DNA of 61,944 nucleotides from Planctomycetota bacterium (GTDB taxonomy: Bacteria; Planctomycetota; UBA11346), in NCBI GenBank assembly GCA_013816485.1, contig JACDEI010000029.1, forward strand, positions 1 to 61,944, given 5' to 3'. Position 1 is the first letter of the stretch. Each line of letters opens with the position of its first letter. This document shows positions 9,259 through 18,157 of the stretch, in pieces. Under the pieces are notes generated by a model. The model saw only the letters and a program-made list of their open reading frames with translations. It was not told the DNA's origin and made no database searches. Made by a program: the position numbers and the translations under genes.

Positions 9259-9439
9259 CTCAATGGCATTTAGCTAAGTGACCCGGGACAGCGAATTGAA
9301 CAAGAGGAACGGAGGAACGGAGGAACGGAGGAACGGAGGAACGGAGGGAAAAGCCGGAGAGAAAGCTGACTTTTCCTGTCTTCCTCCGTTTCTCCGTTCC
9401 TCTTGTTCAATCCGGCTGTCTTAGCTAAACGGCATTGAG
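9259..9439. mobile_element. MITE-like element with 20-base TIRs and octamer-repeat hairpin
   Basis: The outer 20-base inverted repeats CTCAATGGCATTTAGCTAAG (9259-9278) and the complement of 9420-9439 differ at two positions. Inside is a second inverted repeat starting ATTGAACAAGAGGAACGG, whose left arm carries five tandem copies of GAACGGAG; the right arm has fewer. The same inner arm sequence is at 1992-2061. No transposase is present. This element plus two short palindromes fill the 373-base gap between the DUF6526 and DUF3754 genes. Confidence 0.7.
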
Positions 9440-9440
9440 T

Positions 9441-9532
9441 GCCGGCTTCCAGCCGGCCAGGGGCAATCGCCTTTCATCGCGGTCTGAAGTACGGCAACCG
9501 CCGTGGTCCCACTCTGCCGGCTGGAAGCCGGC
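9441..9532. repeat. Pair of REP-like palindromes
   Basis: GCCGGCT-TCC-AGCCGGC lies at 9441-9457 and GCCGGCT-GGA-AGCCGGC at 9516-9532. The two are reverse complements of each other, so they sit head to head and could fold into one larger structure. They are directly after the stop codon of the DUF3754 gene (minus strand) and may help end its transcript. Confidence 0.65.
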
Positions 9533-9539
9533 GCTCCAG

Positions 9540-10778
9540 TTAGACCCCCAGCACGTCGTTCCAGCGTTTGCCGATAACGGTCATCGCTTGGTCGATCGCC
9601 ACCGCGGCGAAACGTTCGCCCTCGCGCGTCACCAGGTTGAAGCGTTGGAGTTTGGCCAGCGCATCATCGACTTCGAAATCGACCGGCTTGCCGATGACCT
9701 CAGCGAGCCAGGTTTCGATGCGGGTGTCCAGTTCGGTCTCCGTCGCCGGACCGTGTGCGAGCAGGAAGGCGTAGCCGAGGATCGCCTCCTTGGCTTCTTC
9801 CTCTTCCGCGCTGTCGACCAGGTGGTGGATGACGCCGGCGTTGTTGTCGAGGTTGCGGTAGTAGAGGTTCTCGGTCAGCGTCTTGAGGAATTGCAGCTTC
9901 TTGAAGCGGAAGCGCGCAAGCTGACGGCTGGCGAAGATGCCGACAGTGAACAGCGCCGCACCGAAGGCGACCAGTTCGCCCTGCGTCACCATCGCCGGTT
10001 TTTCGCCCAGACCGACGATGCTGAGCCCAAGGCCGACGACGAACAAGAGCGCCGCACTGAGCTGGGCGAAGATGCCGAGGCTGCCGAGCAGCGCCGGCAC
10101 GCCGAGTACCAACTGGTCGAGTGTGCGCATACGCACCTCGCTGTTGGGCAACAGCATCTCCAGGTCGGCGACCGGGATGTCGGCGAACAGCTTGAGCGTG
10201 GTAGTGCCGGGCTTGAATGGCAGCTTGGCGCGTTTGCGCGGAGCAAAGTGCTCGTCCGGCTGGAAGCGCACGAACAACGCGACGTGTTCGAAGAACTCGA
10301 CATCAATCAATCGACGACGCAGGCCGAACCACGAGCGTACGATCTCGTGACGGTGGCCGCGACCGCGGGCGAACAGCGTGAGTTCGGCGAAATCGCTCAA
10401 GCGCGTGTGCAGCTTGACCTGGAACACTGACTCGGCCTTGAGCGCCAGGTCCAGTTCATCGGCGGACACCACTTGGTAGTTCGCCCGGGCGAGCAGTTGG
10501 CGTAGCGCGGTGCTGAACGCGTCCGCCTGCGCCGGTATGACCGGCACTCCGGGCTTTACGGCAGCCGGATCGAGCGGCGCGTAGAGATCCTTCAAGCGTT
10601 CCGCCTGACGGTGGTACTCGACGTGCAGCAGATCGGTGAGCGCACCGGCGACACGCTCCAGGCCGATACGCCACGACGCGAAGGCGGGTGCCTCCAACAG
10701 TCGACGCACCAGCACCGAACGGGCGATGGGCAACGCATGGTCGCGCGCCGCCGCGTCGGCGGGAACAGCGACGCTCAC
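9540..10778 (-). CDS. DUF3754 (TMEM143-like) protein
   Basis: A 412-residue protein. A soluble N-terminal half (residues 1-235) contains HVEYHRQAERLKDLYAPLDP and RSWFGLRRRLIDVEFFEHV. Two adjacent membrane helices follow (about residues 240-290), then KLQFLKTLTENLYYRNLDNN and a C-terminal winged-helix-like segment (EAKEAILGYAFLLAHGPATETELD). This order is that of DUF3754/TMEM143; the function is unknown. It begins with GTG inside a GTGA overlap with the carA stop codon, so its translation is probably coupled to carA. Confidence 0.7.
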   Translation of the reverse strand: MSVAVPADAAARDHALPIARSVLVRRLLEAPAFASWRIGLERVAGALTDLLHVEYHRQAERLKDLYAPLDPAAVKPGVPVIPAQADAFSTALRQLLARANYQVVSADELDLALKAESVFQVKLHTRLSDFAELTLFARGRGHRHEIVRSWFGLRRRLIDVEFFEHVALFVRFQPDEHFAPRKRAKLPFKPGTTTLKLFADIPVADLEMLLPNSEVRMRTLDQLVLGVPALLGSLGIFAQLSAALLFVVGLGLSIVGLGEKPAMVTQGELVAFGAALFTVGIFASRQLARFRFKKLQFLKTLTENLYYRNLDNNAGVIHHLVDSAEEEEAKEAILGYAFLLAHGPATETELDTRIETWLAEVIGKPVDFEVDDALAKLQRFNLVTREGERFAAVAIDQAMTVIGKRWNDVLGV

Positions 10779-11932
10779 TTCAAGCGCTTCCAGATGTCCT
10801 CACGGAAACGCGAGAACAGGTACAGCGGATCCGCCGGGCCGGGTCCGGCTTCCGGATGGTACTGCACGCTGAACTGCGGCTTTTGTTCGTGTTCGATGCC
10901 GGCGCAGGTGTTGTCGTTCAGGTTGACGTGGCTCATACGCACACCGGCGGGCAGGGTCTTCGGATCGACCGCGAAACCGTGGTTGTGGCTGGCGATCTCG
11001 ACTGCGCCGTCGCTGACGCGTTTGATCGGATGGTTCACGCCGCGGTGACCGAACTTGAGCTTGTAGGTCGAGGCACCGTAGGCGAGCGAGAGGATCTGAT
11101 GACCGAGGCAGATGCCGAAGAGCGGCAGGTCGGTCTTCACCAGTTCCTTCACTGTGGCGATGCCGCCGGTAACGGCTGCAGGATCGCCTGGGCCGTTCGA
11201 CAGGAACAGGCCGTCGGGTTTCAGCGCCAGGATGTCCTTCGCCGGATGGCCGGCGGGGACCACGGTGACCTTGAAGCCGCACGCCACCAACAGCCGGAGG
11301 ATGTTGCGCTTGATGCCGAAATCGATGGCGACCACGTGCGGCTGACGTGTTAGCCGCGGCAGCGCGCCACCTGGGATCAGCGAACCGAAGGTCGCGGCGA
11401 CGCTCGCCTCGGTCCACTCGTAGGGTTTCTTAGTCCCGACATCGCTGGCGAGGTCGAGCCCGGCCATCGACGGCTGGTTCTTGGCCAGCGCCACCAGGTC
11501 GGCGTCGCTCTTGCTCTCGTCAGACGACAACACCGCGTTCATCGCGCCGCCGACACGCAGCTTGCGAGTGATGGCGCGGGTATCGACGCCATCGATGGCG
11601 ACGATGCCGGAACGGATGAGGAACGCGCTGAGCGACTCCACCGAACGGAAGTTCGACGGCACATCGCAGCACTGGCGCATGACGAAACCGGCGGCCTGGA
11701 TCTTCTCGCTCTCCATGTCGTCCGGGTTGATGCCGTAGTTGCCGATCTCCGGGTAAGTCATGGTGACGATCTGGCCGCGGTACGACGGATCGCTCAGCAC
11801 TTCCTGGTAGCCGGTCATGCCGGTGTTGAACACCGCCTCGCCGCCGACGGTGCCCTGCGCCCCGACGCTGCGGCCGCGCAGCACGGTGCCGTCGGCGAAG
11901 GCGATGCGGGCGGGACTGGCGGCGGTCGGCAT
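10775..11932 (-). CDS. carA: Carbamoyl-phosphate synthase small subunit
   Basis: A 385-residue glutamine amidotransferase subunit that supplies ammonia to CarB for arginine and pyrimidine synthesis. Family marks include TGYQEVLSDPSYRGQIVTMT and GNYGINPDDMES in the N-terminal domain, and the class I amidotransferase nucleophile in FGICLGHQI with the later VQYHPEAGPGP triad segment. The start is the ATG giving MPTAASPARIAF; a TTG 30 bases further upstream is in frame but less likely. carB is not adjacent. The downstream DUF3754 gene overlaps by 4 bases. A divergent gap of 152 bases separates it from the histidine kinase. Confidence 0.95.
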   Translation of the reverse strand: MPTAASPARIAFADGTVLRGRSVGAQGTVGGEAVFNTGMTGYQEVLSDPSYRGQIVTMTYPEIGNYGINPDDMESEKIQAAGFVMRQCCDVPSNFRSVESLSAFLIRSGIVAIDGVDTRAITRKLRVGGAMNAVLSSDESKSDADLVALAKNQPSMAGLDLASDVGTKKPYEWTEASVAATFGSLIPGGALPRLTRQPHVVAIDFGIKRNILRLLVACGFKVTVVPAGHPAKDILALKPDGLFLSNGPGDPAAVTGGIATVKELVKTDLPLFGICLGHQILSLAYGASTYKLKFGHRGVNHPIKRVSDGAVEIASHNHGFAVDPKTLPAGVRMSHVNLNDNTCAGIEHEQKPQFSVQYHPEAGPGPADPLYLFSRFREDIWKRLK

Positions 11933-12084
11933 GAGCGGGGTTCCAAAGACGAGGATGGGCAAAAAAGCTCGCGGACGCTACGAAGACCCCCCTGGCAGAC
12001 AAGCACAGGTGGGGGCAGCCCCCTAGCCTCACCCGGTCCCCTCACTTCCCCCGAGGGCGCTCCCGGCCACCATTCCCGGCCTGC

Positions 12085-15000
12085 ATGTCCGATTCCCGTC
12101 CGTGGTCGAACCGTCTGCTGCTGGTCGCGGCCCTGCTACCGGTGCTGCTGAGCACCGCCTGGGCGTTCCTGACCCTGAGTGAGAAAGGCCGGCACGAAAA
12201 CGAGGCGCGCTTCTCCACCCTCGCGGACGACGTCACCAACCACATCAACGAACGGTTGCAGAACTGCCTCGATGTGTTGTGGGGTGGGCGTGGGCTGTTC
12301 CTCGCCTCCGAGTCGGTCACCCACGACGAATTCCGCAACTACGTCGCCGCCCTGCATCTGGATGTGCGCCATCCGGAGATCCGTGGCATTGCCTTCGTTC
12401 AGCGCGTATCACCCGTGGAATTGGCAGGAGTGTTCGACGAGATCCGGCACGAGGTCCCCCACGCCGACGTGAGCATCATTCCCCCCTCTGCTGAAGCGTA
12501 TGCCGTGGTGCGCTTCATCGAACCCTTGGCCACCAACCACCAAGCCCTCGGTCTGGACCTGTACAGCAGGCCACTGCGACAAGACGCCCTGGACACCGCT
12601 CGCGATACCGGCGAAGCGCAACTGACCGCACCCTTATCGTTGGTCCAGGATCCCGGTGGCTCGACCGGCTTCCTGCTCACCGTGCCGGTCTACGAACCGG
12701 GTCCGACACCAACCACGGTGGAGGAACGGCGCGCACGCCTGCGTGGCTGGGTCGATGCGCCGTTCACCAGTGCCGACCTGCTGCGCAACCTGCCGATGCT
12801 GCGTGAGCAGACCGGCGTGCAGATCCGCGACGTCACCGATCCCCAGGTTACGTCCCTGGTCGGCGAGGCCGGCCTGTTCACCGCCACTCCGGACGACACC
12901 ACCGCCACCCGGCGCTTCACCTTCGCTGGGCGTACCTGGGAGATCACCCTGCGTGCCGTCAGCATCCACCACCACGGCAACTCGCGTTCGTGGATGGCGT
13001 TGGCGATCGGCCTAGTGCTCAGCGTGCTGCTGACCGCCCTGCTCACCAGCCTGCAGACGCGCCGTGAACGCGCCGAGTCGACCGTCGCCCGCCAGTCGAT
13101 GGCGTTGCATCACAGCGAAGACCGCTGGCGCACTGCAATCGAAACCCTCAACGACGGCTTCTGGGAGCTGGACCTGCGCACCGGGGCGATGCTGGTGTCA
13201 CGGCGGTGGCAGGAGCACCTCGGTTATCAGGACGGCGAGATCGCGCCGACGCGCGACGGCTGGCGCGAGCTGGTGCATCCCGACGAACGCACCGCGACCG
13301 CGCAGGCCCTGGCCGATCATCTTGCCGGACGCACGCCGCTGCTGAGTTACGATGTGCGCATGCGCCATCGCGACGGCACTTGGCACTGGGTCCACGTCCG
13401 TGGCCGGGTGCGGCAGGACGATCATGGCCTGCCGGTGCAGGTGCTCGGTTCCAACAGCGACATCACCGTAGCGAAACGCATCGCCGAGCAGCTCGCCGCC
13501 AGCGAGGCGAGTTACCGCGCGGTGGTCGATCACCTCTCGTTGGTGGTGTTCCGCTGCGATACGACGGGGCGGATCACCTTCCTCAATCCCTCCTGGGTGG
13601 ACCTGACCGGCACCCCGATCGAAAGCGCCCTCGGCCAGCCGCTGCCCTCGTTCTTTCACCCCGAGGACCGGCCGCAGGCCGCCGCCCTGTTCCTCACCCA
13701 TGATTCGACGCGGCGCGGACGCATCGAACTGCGCGTGCTCAACCGCACCCGCACCTACCGCTGGGCCGAGATCGAGCTACGGCGGCTGGCGGATGGCGGC
13801 GAGGGCTTCACCGGCACCTTCACCGATGTCACCCGACGCAAACTCGCCGACCTCTCGATCCGCGCCTCGGAAGAGAAGCTGCGCTCGCTATTCGAGCTCT
13901 CGCCGCTCGGCATCGCGCTCTGTCGCATGGATGGCTCACTACTCCAGGTCAATCAGGCCTATTGCGACATCATCGGCTATACCGCCGAGGAATGTCTGCG
14001 GCTGACCTACTGGGACATCACGCCCCAGGAGCATGAAGCTGGCGAACGCGAGCAGTTGCGCTGGCTCACTGATGCTGGCCGCTACGGTCCGTACCAAAAG
14101 ACCTACCGGCGTAAGGACGGTCGCCTGGTCCCGGTGCTGCTCAACGGCATCCTCATCCGCGACATCAACGGCACCCAATTGATCTGGTCGTTCGTCGAAG
14201 ACATCACCCCACGCCAGGCGGCGGAGGATGCCCTGCGCCATTCACGCGACGCGGCGGAATCGGCCAGCCGGGCGAAGAGCGAATTCCTCGCGACCATGAG
14301 CCACGAGATCCGCACGCCGATGAACGGCATCATCGGCATGTCACGCCTGCTGCTCGGCACCACGCTGAATCCCGAGCAACGCGAGTTCACCGAGATCGTG
14401 CGCTCCAGCGCTGACAACCTGCTCAACCTGCTCAACGACATCCTCGACCTCTCGAAGATCGAAGCCGGACGCCTGGAATTGGAGGCCATCCCCTTCGCCC
14501 TGCGTTCGACCATCGATGATGTAGTCGGCCTGATGGCCGGGCGCATCGTCGAACGGCGACTGGAATGTGTGGTCGATTGCGATCCCACACTCGAACCGCG
14601 CGTGGTCGGCGACCCTGTCCGCCTGCGTCAGGTGCTGCTCAACCTGGTGTCGAATGCGGTGAAGTTCACCCGCGCCGGCGAGGTTGTGGTGCGCGTACGT
14701 TGCAACGGCGACGGGCGCATGCGTTTCGACATTAGCGATACCGGCATCGGCATCGCACCGGAAGTGCGCCAGGGATTGTTCACGGCGTTCTCCCAGGCCG
14801 ACAGCTCCACCACCCGCCAGTACGGTGGCACCGGCCTGGGGCTGGCGATCTGCAAACACCTGATCGATCTGATGGGTGGCGACATCTCCCTGGAGAGCAC
14901 CCCAGGGGTCGGCAGCACCTTCACCGTGCTGCTGCCGCTCAAACGCACGGCCGACATCGCCCCGACGGATCCGCCGCTGGCCGGAGCCGTGGTGCTGCAA

Positions 15001-16170
15001 CACGGCTCACCGGCGGTGCGCGAGGCGCTCGCCAACCTGGCCAAATACCTGGGACTCGATGCGCTCACCGTCAGCGCTCCGGGCGATATCATGCCTGCCA
15101 TTTCGGAGCTTCAGGCGGTGGTGGTGCTGGACGGCGATCAGGAGGGCGCAGGCGAACTGGTGAGGGAACTGACCACGCGTCAGCCAACGATACCGGTGGT
15201 GGTGATGACGCGGATGCCACCGGCCTGGGACGGCCGCCCAGGAATCATCCCCCTGGCCAAGCCGGTGCGCACCTCGCGGCTGGCGGATGCGGTGGCACAA
15301 GCGCAGGGCCGGCCGCGCAGCGTCCGGCCAGCGGCCTTGCTCACCGGTGCACCGCCGGTGCGTCGGGGGCAGACCGTGCTGGTGGTGGAGGACAATCCCA
15401 TCAACGAACGTGTGGCGGTGGCGATGCTGCAACGCATCGGCTTCGATACCGTCACCGCCCACAACGGCGTCGAAGCGTTGCGCGCGATGGAGCGCGCCAG
15501 CGACGACAAGCCCTTCGTGCTGGTGTTGATGGACTGCCAGATGCCGGTGATGGACGGCTACACTGTGACTAGCGAGTGGCGCACGCGCGAACGCAGTGGC
15601 GCGCTCACCGGACACCTGCCGATCGTCGCGCTCACCGCCAATGCGTTCGACGCCGACCGCCAGCGCTGCTTGGCGATCGGCATGGACGACTTCCTGGCCA
15701 AACCGCTCCAGGTCGAGGAACTCATGGCGGTGCTGGCGCGGATCCTGCCTAAAGATTCGCCACCGTTGCCGGATGGCAGCGAGGTGATGACCATCACCCC
15801 TCCGATGGGATCGGTGGTCGTCTTCGATCCGACCCCGTTGCGACGTCTGCGTTCCGCCACCGGAGAGACCAGTATCATAGGCGAGGTCGCCGAACTCTTC
15901 CGTGTCGACGCCACCGCCCAGCTCACGGAACTCCACCGCCTGGCCGCTGACGGCGATACCGTGCGTCTGGCGCGCGCTGCGCACAAGTTCAAGGGTGCCT
16001 GCCTGACGGTCGGCCTCAACGCCTGTGGTGGTCTGGCAGAGGTCATCGATCATCTCGCCGTGACCGGTGATTTGGAATCCGCGCGCCAAGCCCTGGCCGA
16101 GCTCGAACGGCAATTCCCCAGCGCCTTGCTGAGGTTGGAGGACGTGGTGGGTAAGAAAGCCACGGAATGA
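12085..16170 (+). CDS. Hybrid sensor histidine kinase (CHASE-PAS-HisKA-HATPase-REC-HPt)
   Basis: A 1361-residue membrane sensor. A first helix (residues 10-30), a periplasmic CHASE domain (about 40-240) and a second helix (about 305-328) are followed by three PAS/PAC units (about 345-715). The kinase core has [11 protein letters not shown] with phospho-acceptor His740, then [16 protein letters not shown] and [10 protein letters not shown] degenerate receiver-like region (about 975-1080) lacks the usual acidic cluster. A full receiver follows with VVEDN, Asp1150 in [12 protein letters not shown] and a conserved FLAKPL, and then an HPt domain with His1300 in AAHKFKG. The protein can run an internal phosphorelay. 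No response regulator gene is next to it, so the output is unknown. It is divergent from carA. Confidence 0.92.
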   Translation: MSDSRPWSNRLLLVAALLPVLLSTAWAFLTLSEKGRHENEARFSTLADDVTNHINERLQNCLDVLWGGRGLFLASESVTHDEFRNYVAALHLDVRHPEIRGIAFVQRVSPVELAGVFDEIRHEVPHADVSIIPPSAEAYAVVRFIEPLATNHQALGLDLYSRPLRQDALDTARDTGEAQLTAPLSLVQDPGGSTGFLLTVPVYEPGPTPTTVEERRARLRGWVDAPFTSADLLRNLPMLREQTGVQIRDVTDPQVTSLVGEAGLFTATPDDTTATRRFTFAGRTWEITLRAVSIHHHGNSRSWMALAIGLVLSVLLTALLTSLQTRRERAESTVARQSMALHHSEDRWRTAIETLNDGFWELDLRTGAMLVSRRWQEHLGYQDGEIAPTRDGWRELVHPDERTATAQALADHLAGRTPLLSYDVRMRHRDGTWHWVHVRGRVRQDDHGLPVQVLGSNSDITVAKRIAEQLAASEASYRAVVDHLSLVVFRCDTTGRITFLNPSWVDLTGTPIESALGQPLPSFFHPEDRPQAAALFLTHDSTRRGRIELRVLNRTRTYRWAEIELRRLADGGEGFTGTFTDVTRRKLADLSIRASEEKLRSLFELSPLGIALCRMDGSLLQVNQAYCDIIGYTAEECLRLTYWDITPQEHEAGEREQLRWLTDAGRYGPYQKTYRRKDGRLVPVLLNGILIRDINGTQLIWSFVEDITPRQAAEDALRHSRDAAESASRAKSEFLATMSHEIRTPMNGIIGMSRLLLGTTLNPEQREFTEIVRSSADNLLNLLNDILDLSKIEAGRLELEAIPFALRSTIDDVVGLMAGRIVERRLECVVDCDPTLEPRVVGDPVRLRQVLLNLVSNAVKFTRAGEVVVRVRCNGDGRMRFDISDTGIGIAPEVRQGLFTAFSQADSSTTRQYGGTGLGLAICKHLIDLMGGDISLESTPGVGSTFTVLLPLKRTADIAPTDPPLAGAVVLQHGSPAVREALANLAKYLGLDALTVSAPGDIMPAISELQAVVVLDGDQEGAGELVRELTTRQPTIPVVVMTRMPPAWDGRPGIIPLAKPVRTSRLADAVAQAQGRPRSVRPAALLTGAPPVRRGQTVLVVEDNPINERVAVAMLQRIGFDTVTAHNGVEALRAMERASDDKPFVLVLMDCQMPVMDGYTVTSEWRTRERSGALTGHLPIVALTANAFDADRQRCLAIGMDDFLAKPLQVEELMAVLARILPKDSPPLPDGSEVMTITPPMGSVVVFDPTPLRRLRSATGETSIIGEVAELFRVDATAQLTELHRLAADGDTVRLARAAHKFKGACLTVGLNACGGLAEVIDHLAVTGDLESARQALAELERQFPSALLRLEDVVGKKATE

Positions 16171-16171
16171 G

Positions 16172-16245
16172 ACGTGCGATGTGCGATGTGCGGAGTCTGG
16201 AGTCCGGAGTCCGGAGTCCGGAGTTAGAAGGCAAGACGTTGCCCT
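16172..16245. repeat. Heptanucleotide array with partial conserved core
   Basis: From 16174 the DNA reads as eight consecutive heptads: GTGCGAT twice, GTGCGGA, GTCTGGA, GTCCGGA three times, GTTAGAA. Then follows GGCAAGACGTTGCCCTG. The junction GTTAGAAGGCAAGACGTTGCC resembles the core border at 44647 (GTTGGAAGACCAGTCGTTGC) and, in reverse complement, the border at 49540-49560. It starts two bases after the kinase stop codon. Confidence 0.65.
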
Positions 16246-16250
16246 GAGGT

Positions 16251-16451
16251 GAGCTGCGAGTTTCGAGGTCGCTGTCGCTCTCGCTTCGAGGTCGCTTCGC
16301 TCCCGCGGCGAAGCCTCGTAGCGCGGGCGTAGCCCGCTCGTTGCGCGCTGCCGAAGGCGCGCTCGCCGCGTCTGGCCGCAGGCCGACTCGTAGCTCGCAG
16401 CTCGTAGCTCGTAGCTCGTAGCTCGTAGCTCGTAGCTCGTAGCCCATAGCT
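16251..16451. repeat. Heptad (CTCGTAG)n array with nested small palindromes
   Basis: The right part (about 16387-16443) is eight tandem copies of a heptamer, CTCGTAG with one CTCGCAG. The left edge GAGCTGCGAG is the complement of units in that array, so the ends can pair. In between are short palindromes such as GCGGGCGTAGCCCGC and GGCCGCAGGCC. A shorter relative in the opposite orientation lies at 18078-18157, beyond the SLC13 gene; both contain CGAAGCGACCTCGAA or its complement. With the neighbouring array this fills most of the gap before the transporter gene; nothing else is seen in 16452-16584. Confidence 0.65.
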
Positions 16452-16584
16452 CCTTGCGACAGCACGTGCGCATAGAGGGCATACCCACTTGGCGCGACGC
16501 CGTCCGTCCTAGGCTCCCGCGCCATGTCCGTGCCCAGTCTCTTTGTCCGCCTGATTGGCGCCGTCGGCGTCGGCATGATCTGCC

Positions 16585-18072
16585 ATGGTGAATACCATGG
16601 GCAGTGAACCCGGCGCGTGGGACGACCCCACGGCCGCTACCGGGTGGCGGCAACGCATCGGCTGGATCGTCGGCATCTCGTTCCTGCTCATGACCTTGGT
16701 GGTGCCGCCACCAGCCGGGTTGGAGACTGCTGGCTGGCGCACTGCTGGCGTGACCTTGTTGATGGCAACCTTCTGGATCTGCGAATGTATTCCGATCCCG
16801 GCGACTGCGTTATTGCCGTTGGCGTTGTTTCCGCTGCTGGGACTCGGTTCAATCAAAGATGTTGCAGCACCGTTTGCTCATCCGTTGGTGTTCCTGTTCA
16901 TGGGCGGCTTCATCCTCGCTCTCGGAATGGAGCGCTGGAACCTCCACCGTCGGCTCGCCATCGGCCTGCTGAGTTGCATGGGCACGCGCCAGAAGCGTGT
17001 CATCGCCGGGTTCCTCCTCGCCTCGGCCTTCATCAGCATGTGGGTGAGCAACACCGCCACCGCGCTGATGATGTTGCCGATCGCGATGTCGGTCATCCAA
17101 CTGATCCCTGAAGAAAATCGTACCACCATGCGTCCATTCATGATCGCACTGTTGTTGGCGGTCGCCTATGGTGCGACGACCGGCGGTATGGCGACGTTGA
17201 TCGGCACGCCACCGAACGCCTTGCTGGCCGGCTACGCCGACAAACAACTCGGCATTCAGCTCGGTTTCGCCCAGTGGATGATCATCGGCGTGCCAGTGGC
17301 GCTGGTGTCGCTGACACTGGTGTATTGGGTGCTGACGCGGGTGAGCTTCCGCGTCAGCAACGATGAGATGCCGGGCATGGCCGGACTGTTGGCGGAACAA
17401 CGCCAACAACTCGGGCGGTTCTCACGTGGCGAACTGATCGTTGCCGTGGTGTTCATCACCACCGCCCTGGGGTGGGTCTTCCAACCGCTGATTGCCAAAC
17501 AGCTGCCGATGTTGTCCGACACTGTCATCGCCATGATCGGCGCGCTGGCGTTGTTCTGCATCCCGGTCGAACCGCGCCGTGGCGTGTTCGCCATGGACTG
17601 GCAAACCGCGAAACGCTTGCCGTGGGACGTGTTGTTGTTGTTCGGCGGTGGCCTGAGCTTGGCCGGCGCGATCGAGACGCACAAGCTTGCCGCCTGGCTC
17701 GGCGGCCTCAGTGGCAATCTGGACGTGCTGCCGGTGGTGTTGGTGATGGCCGTGATCGCGTTCGCCATCTTGATGTTGACCGAACTGACCAGCAATACCG
17801 CCACCGCCGCGACCTTCCTGCCAGTGGTGGCGGCGGTGGCGATCGGCATGGACTGCGCGCCGCTGCTGTTCCTCATCCCCACCGCGCTGGCCGCCAACTG
17901 CTCGTACATGATGCCGGTCGGCACCCCGCCAAACGCCATCGTCTTCGGCAGCGGCCTCATCCGCCTGCCCGAGATGGCCCGCGCCGGTCTGCTGCTGAAC
18001 CTGCTGATGGTGCCGGTGATCGTGGTGCTGGTGATGGTGTTGGGGAAGATGGCGTTTGGGGTGTCTTTGTAG
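16585..18072 (+). CDS. SLC13/DASS-family anion:sodium symporter
   Basis: A 495-residue permease with about 11-12 hydrophobic segments. It has both SNT motifs of the divalent anion:Na+ symporter family: SNTATALMMLPIAMSV in the first half and TSNTATAATFLPVVAAV in the second. TTGGMATLIGTPPNALLAGY and MMPVGTPPNAIVFGSG are the matching hairpin regions. Family members import dicarboxylates, citrate or sulfate; the precise substrate is not determinable. Start ATG 16585 is used; ATG 16597 (MGSEPG) is an alternative. The gene is bracketed by heptad-repeat elements on both sides in opposite orientation. Confidence 0.88.
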   Translation: MVNTMGSEPGAWDDPTAATGWRQRIGWIVGISFLLMTLVVPPPAGLETAGWRTAGVTLLMATFWICECIPIPATALLPLALFPLLGLGSIKDVAAPFAHPLVFLFMGGFILALGMERWNLHRRLAIGLLSCMGTRQKRVIAGFLLASAFISMWVSNTATALMMLPIAMSVIQLIPEENRTTMRPFMIALLLAVAYGATTGGMATLIGTPPNALLAGYADKQLGIQLGFAQWMIIGVPVALVSLTLVYWVLTRVSFRVSNDEMPGMAGLLAEQRQQLGRFSRGELIVAVVFITTALGWVFQPLIAKQLPMLSDTVIAMIGALALFCIPVEPRRGVFAMDWQTAKRLPWDVLLLFGGGLSLAGAIETHKLAAWLGGLSGNLDVLPVVLVMAVIAFAILMLTELTSNTATAATFLPVVAAVAIGMDCAPLLFLIPTALAANCSYMMPVGTPPNAIVFGSGLIRLPEMARAGLLLNLLMVPVIVVLVMVLGKMAFGVSL

Positions 18073-18077
18073 GGAAA

Positions 18078-18157
18078 GCTGCGAGCTACGAGCTACGAGT
18101 TACGAAGCGACCTCGAAACTCGAAGCTCGCAGCTCGTAGCTCGCAGCTCGCAGCTAC
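18078..18157. repeat. Heptad-armed hairpin (GCTACGA type)
   Basis: The left arm GCTGCGAGCTACGAGCTACG and the right arm (units of CTCGCAG and CTCGTAG) are complementary over about 25 bases, around the centre TTACGAAGCGACCTCGAAACT. It starts 5 bases after the SLC13 stop codon and overlaps the stop codon of the convergent DUF1501 gene, so it may act as a two-way terminator as well as being a dispersed repeat. Confidence 0.7.

Noticed and set aside
16387..16443. Possible CRISPR array
   Set aside because: The units are seven bases with no spacers and no cas gene is nearby; it is a heptad tandem repeat.
15007..16653. 548-codon open frame on the minus strand
   Set aside because: It covers the 3' part of the histidine kinase in antisense and then heptad repeats (repeated Tyr-Glu-Leu-Arg-Ala), so it is not a real repeat protein.
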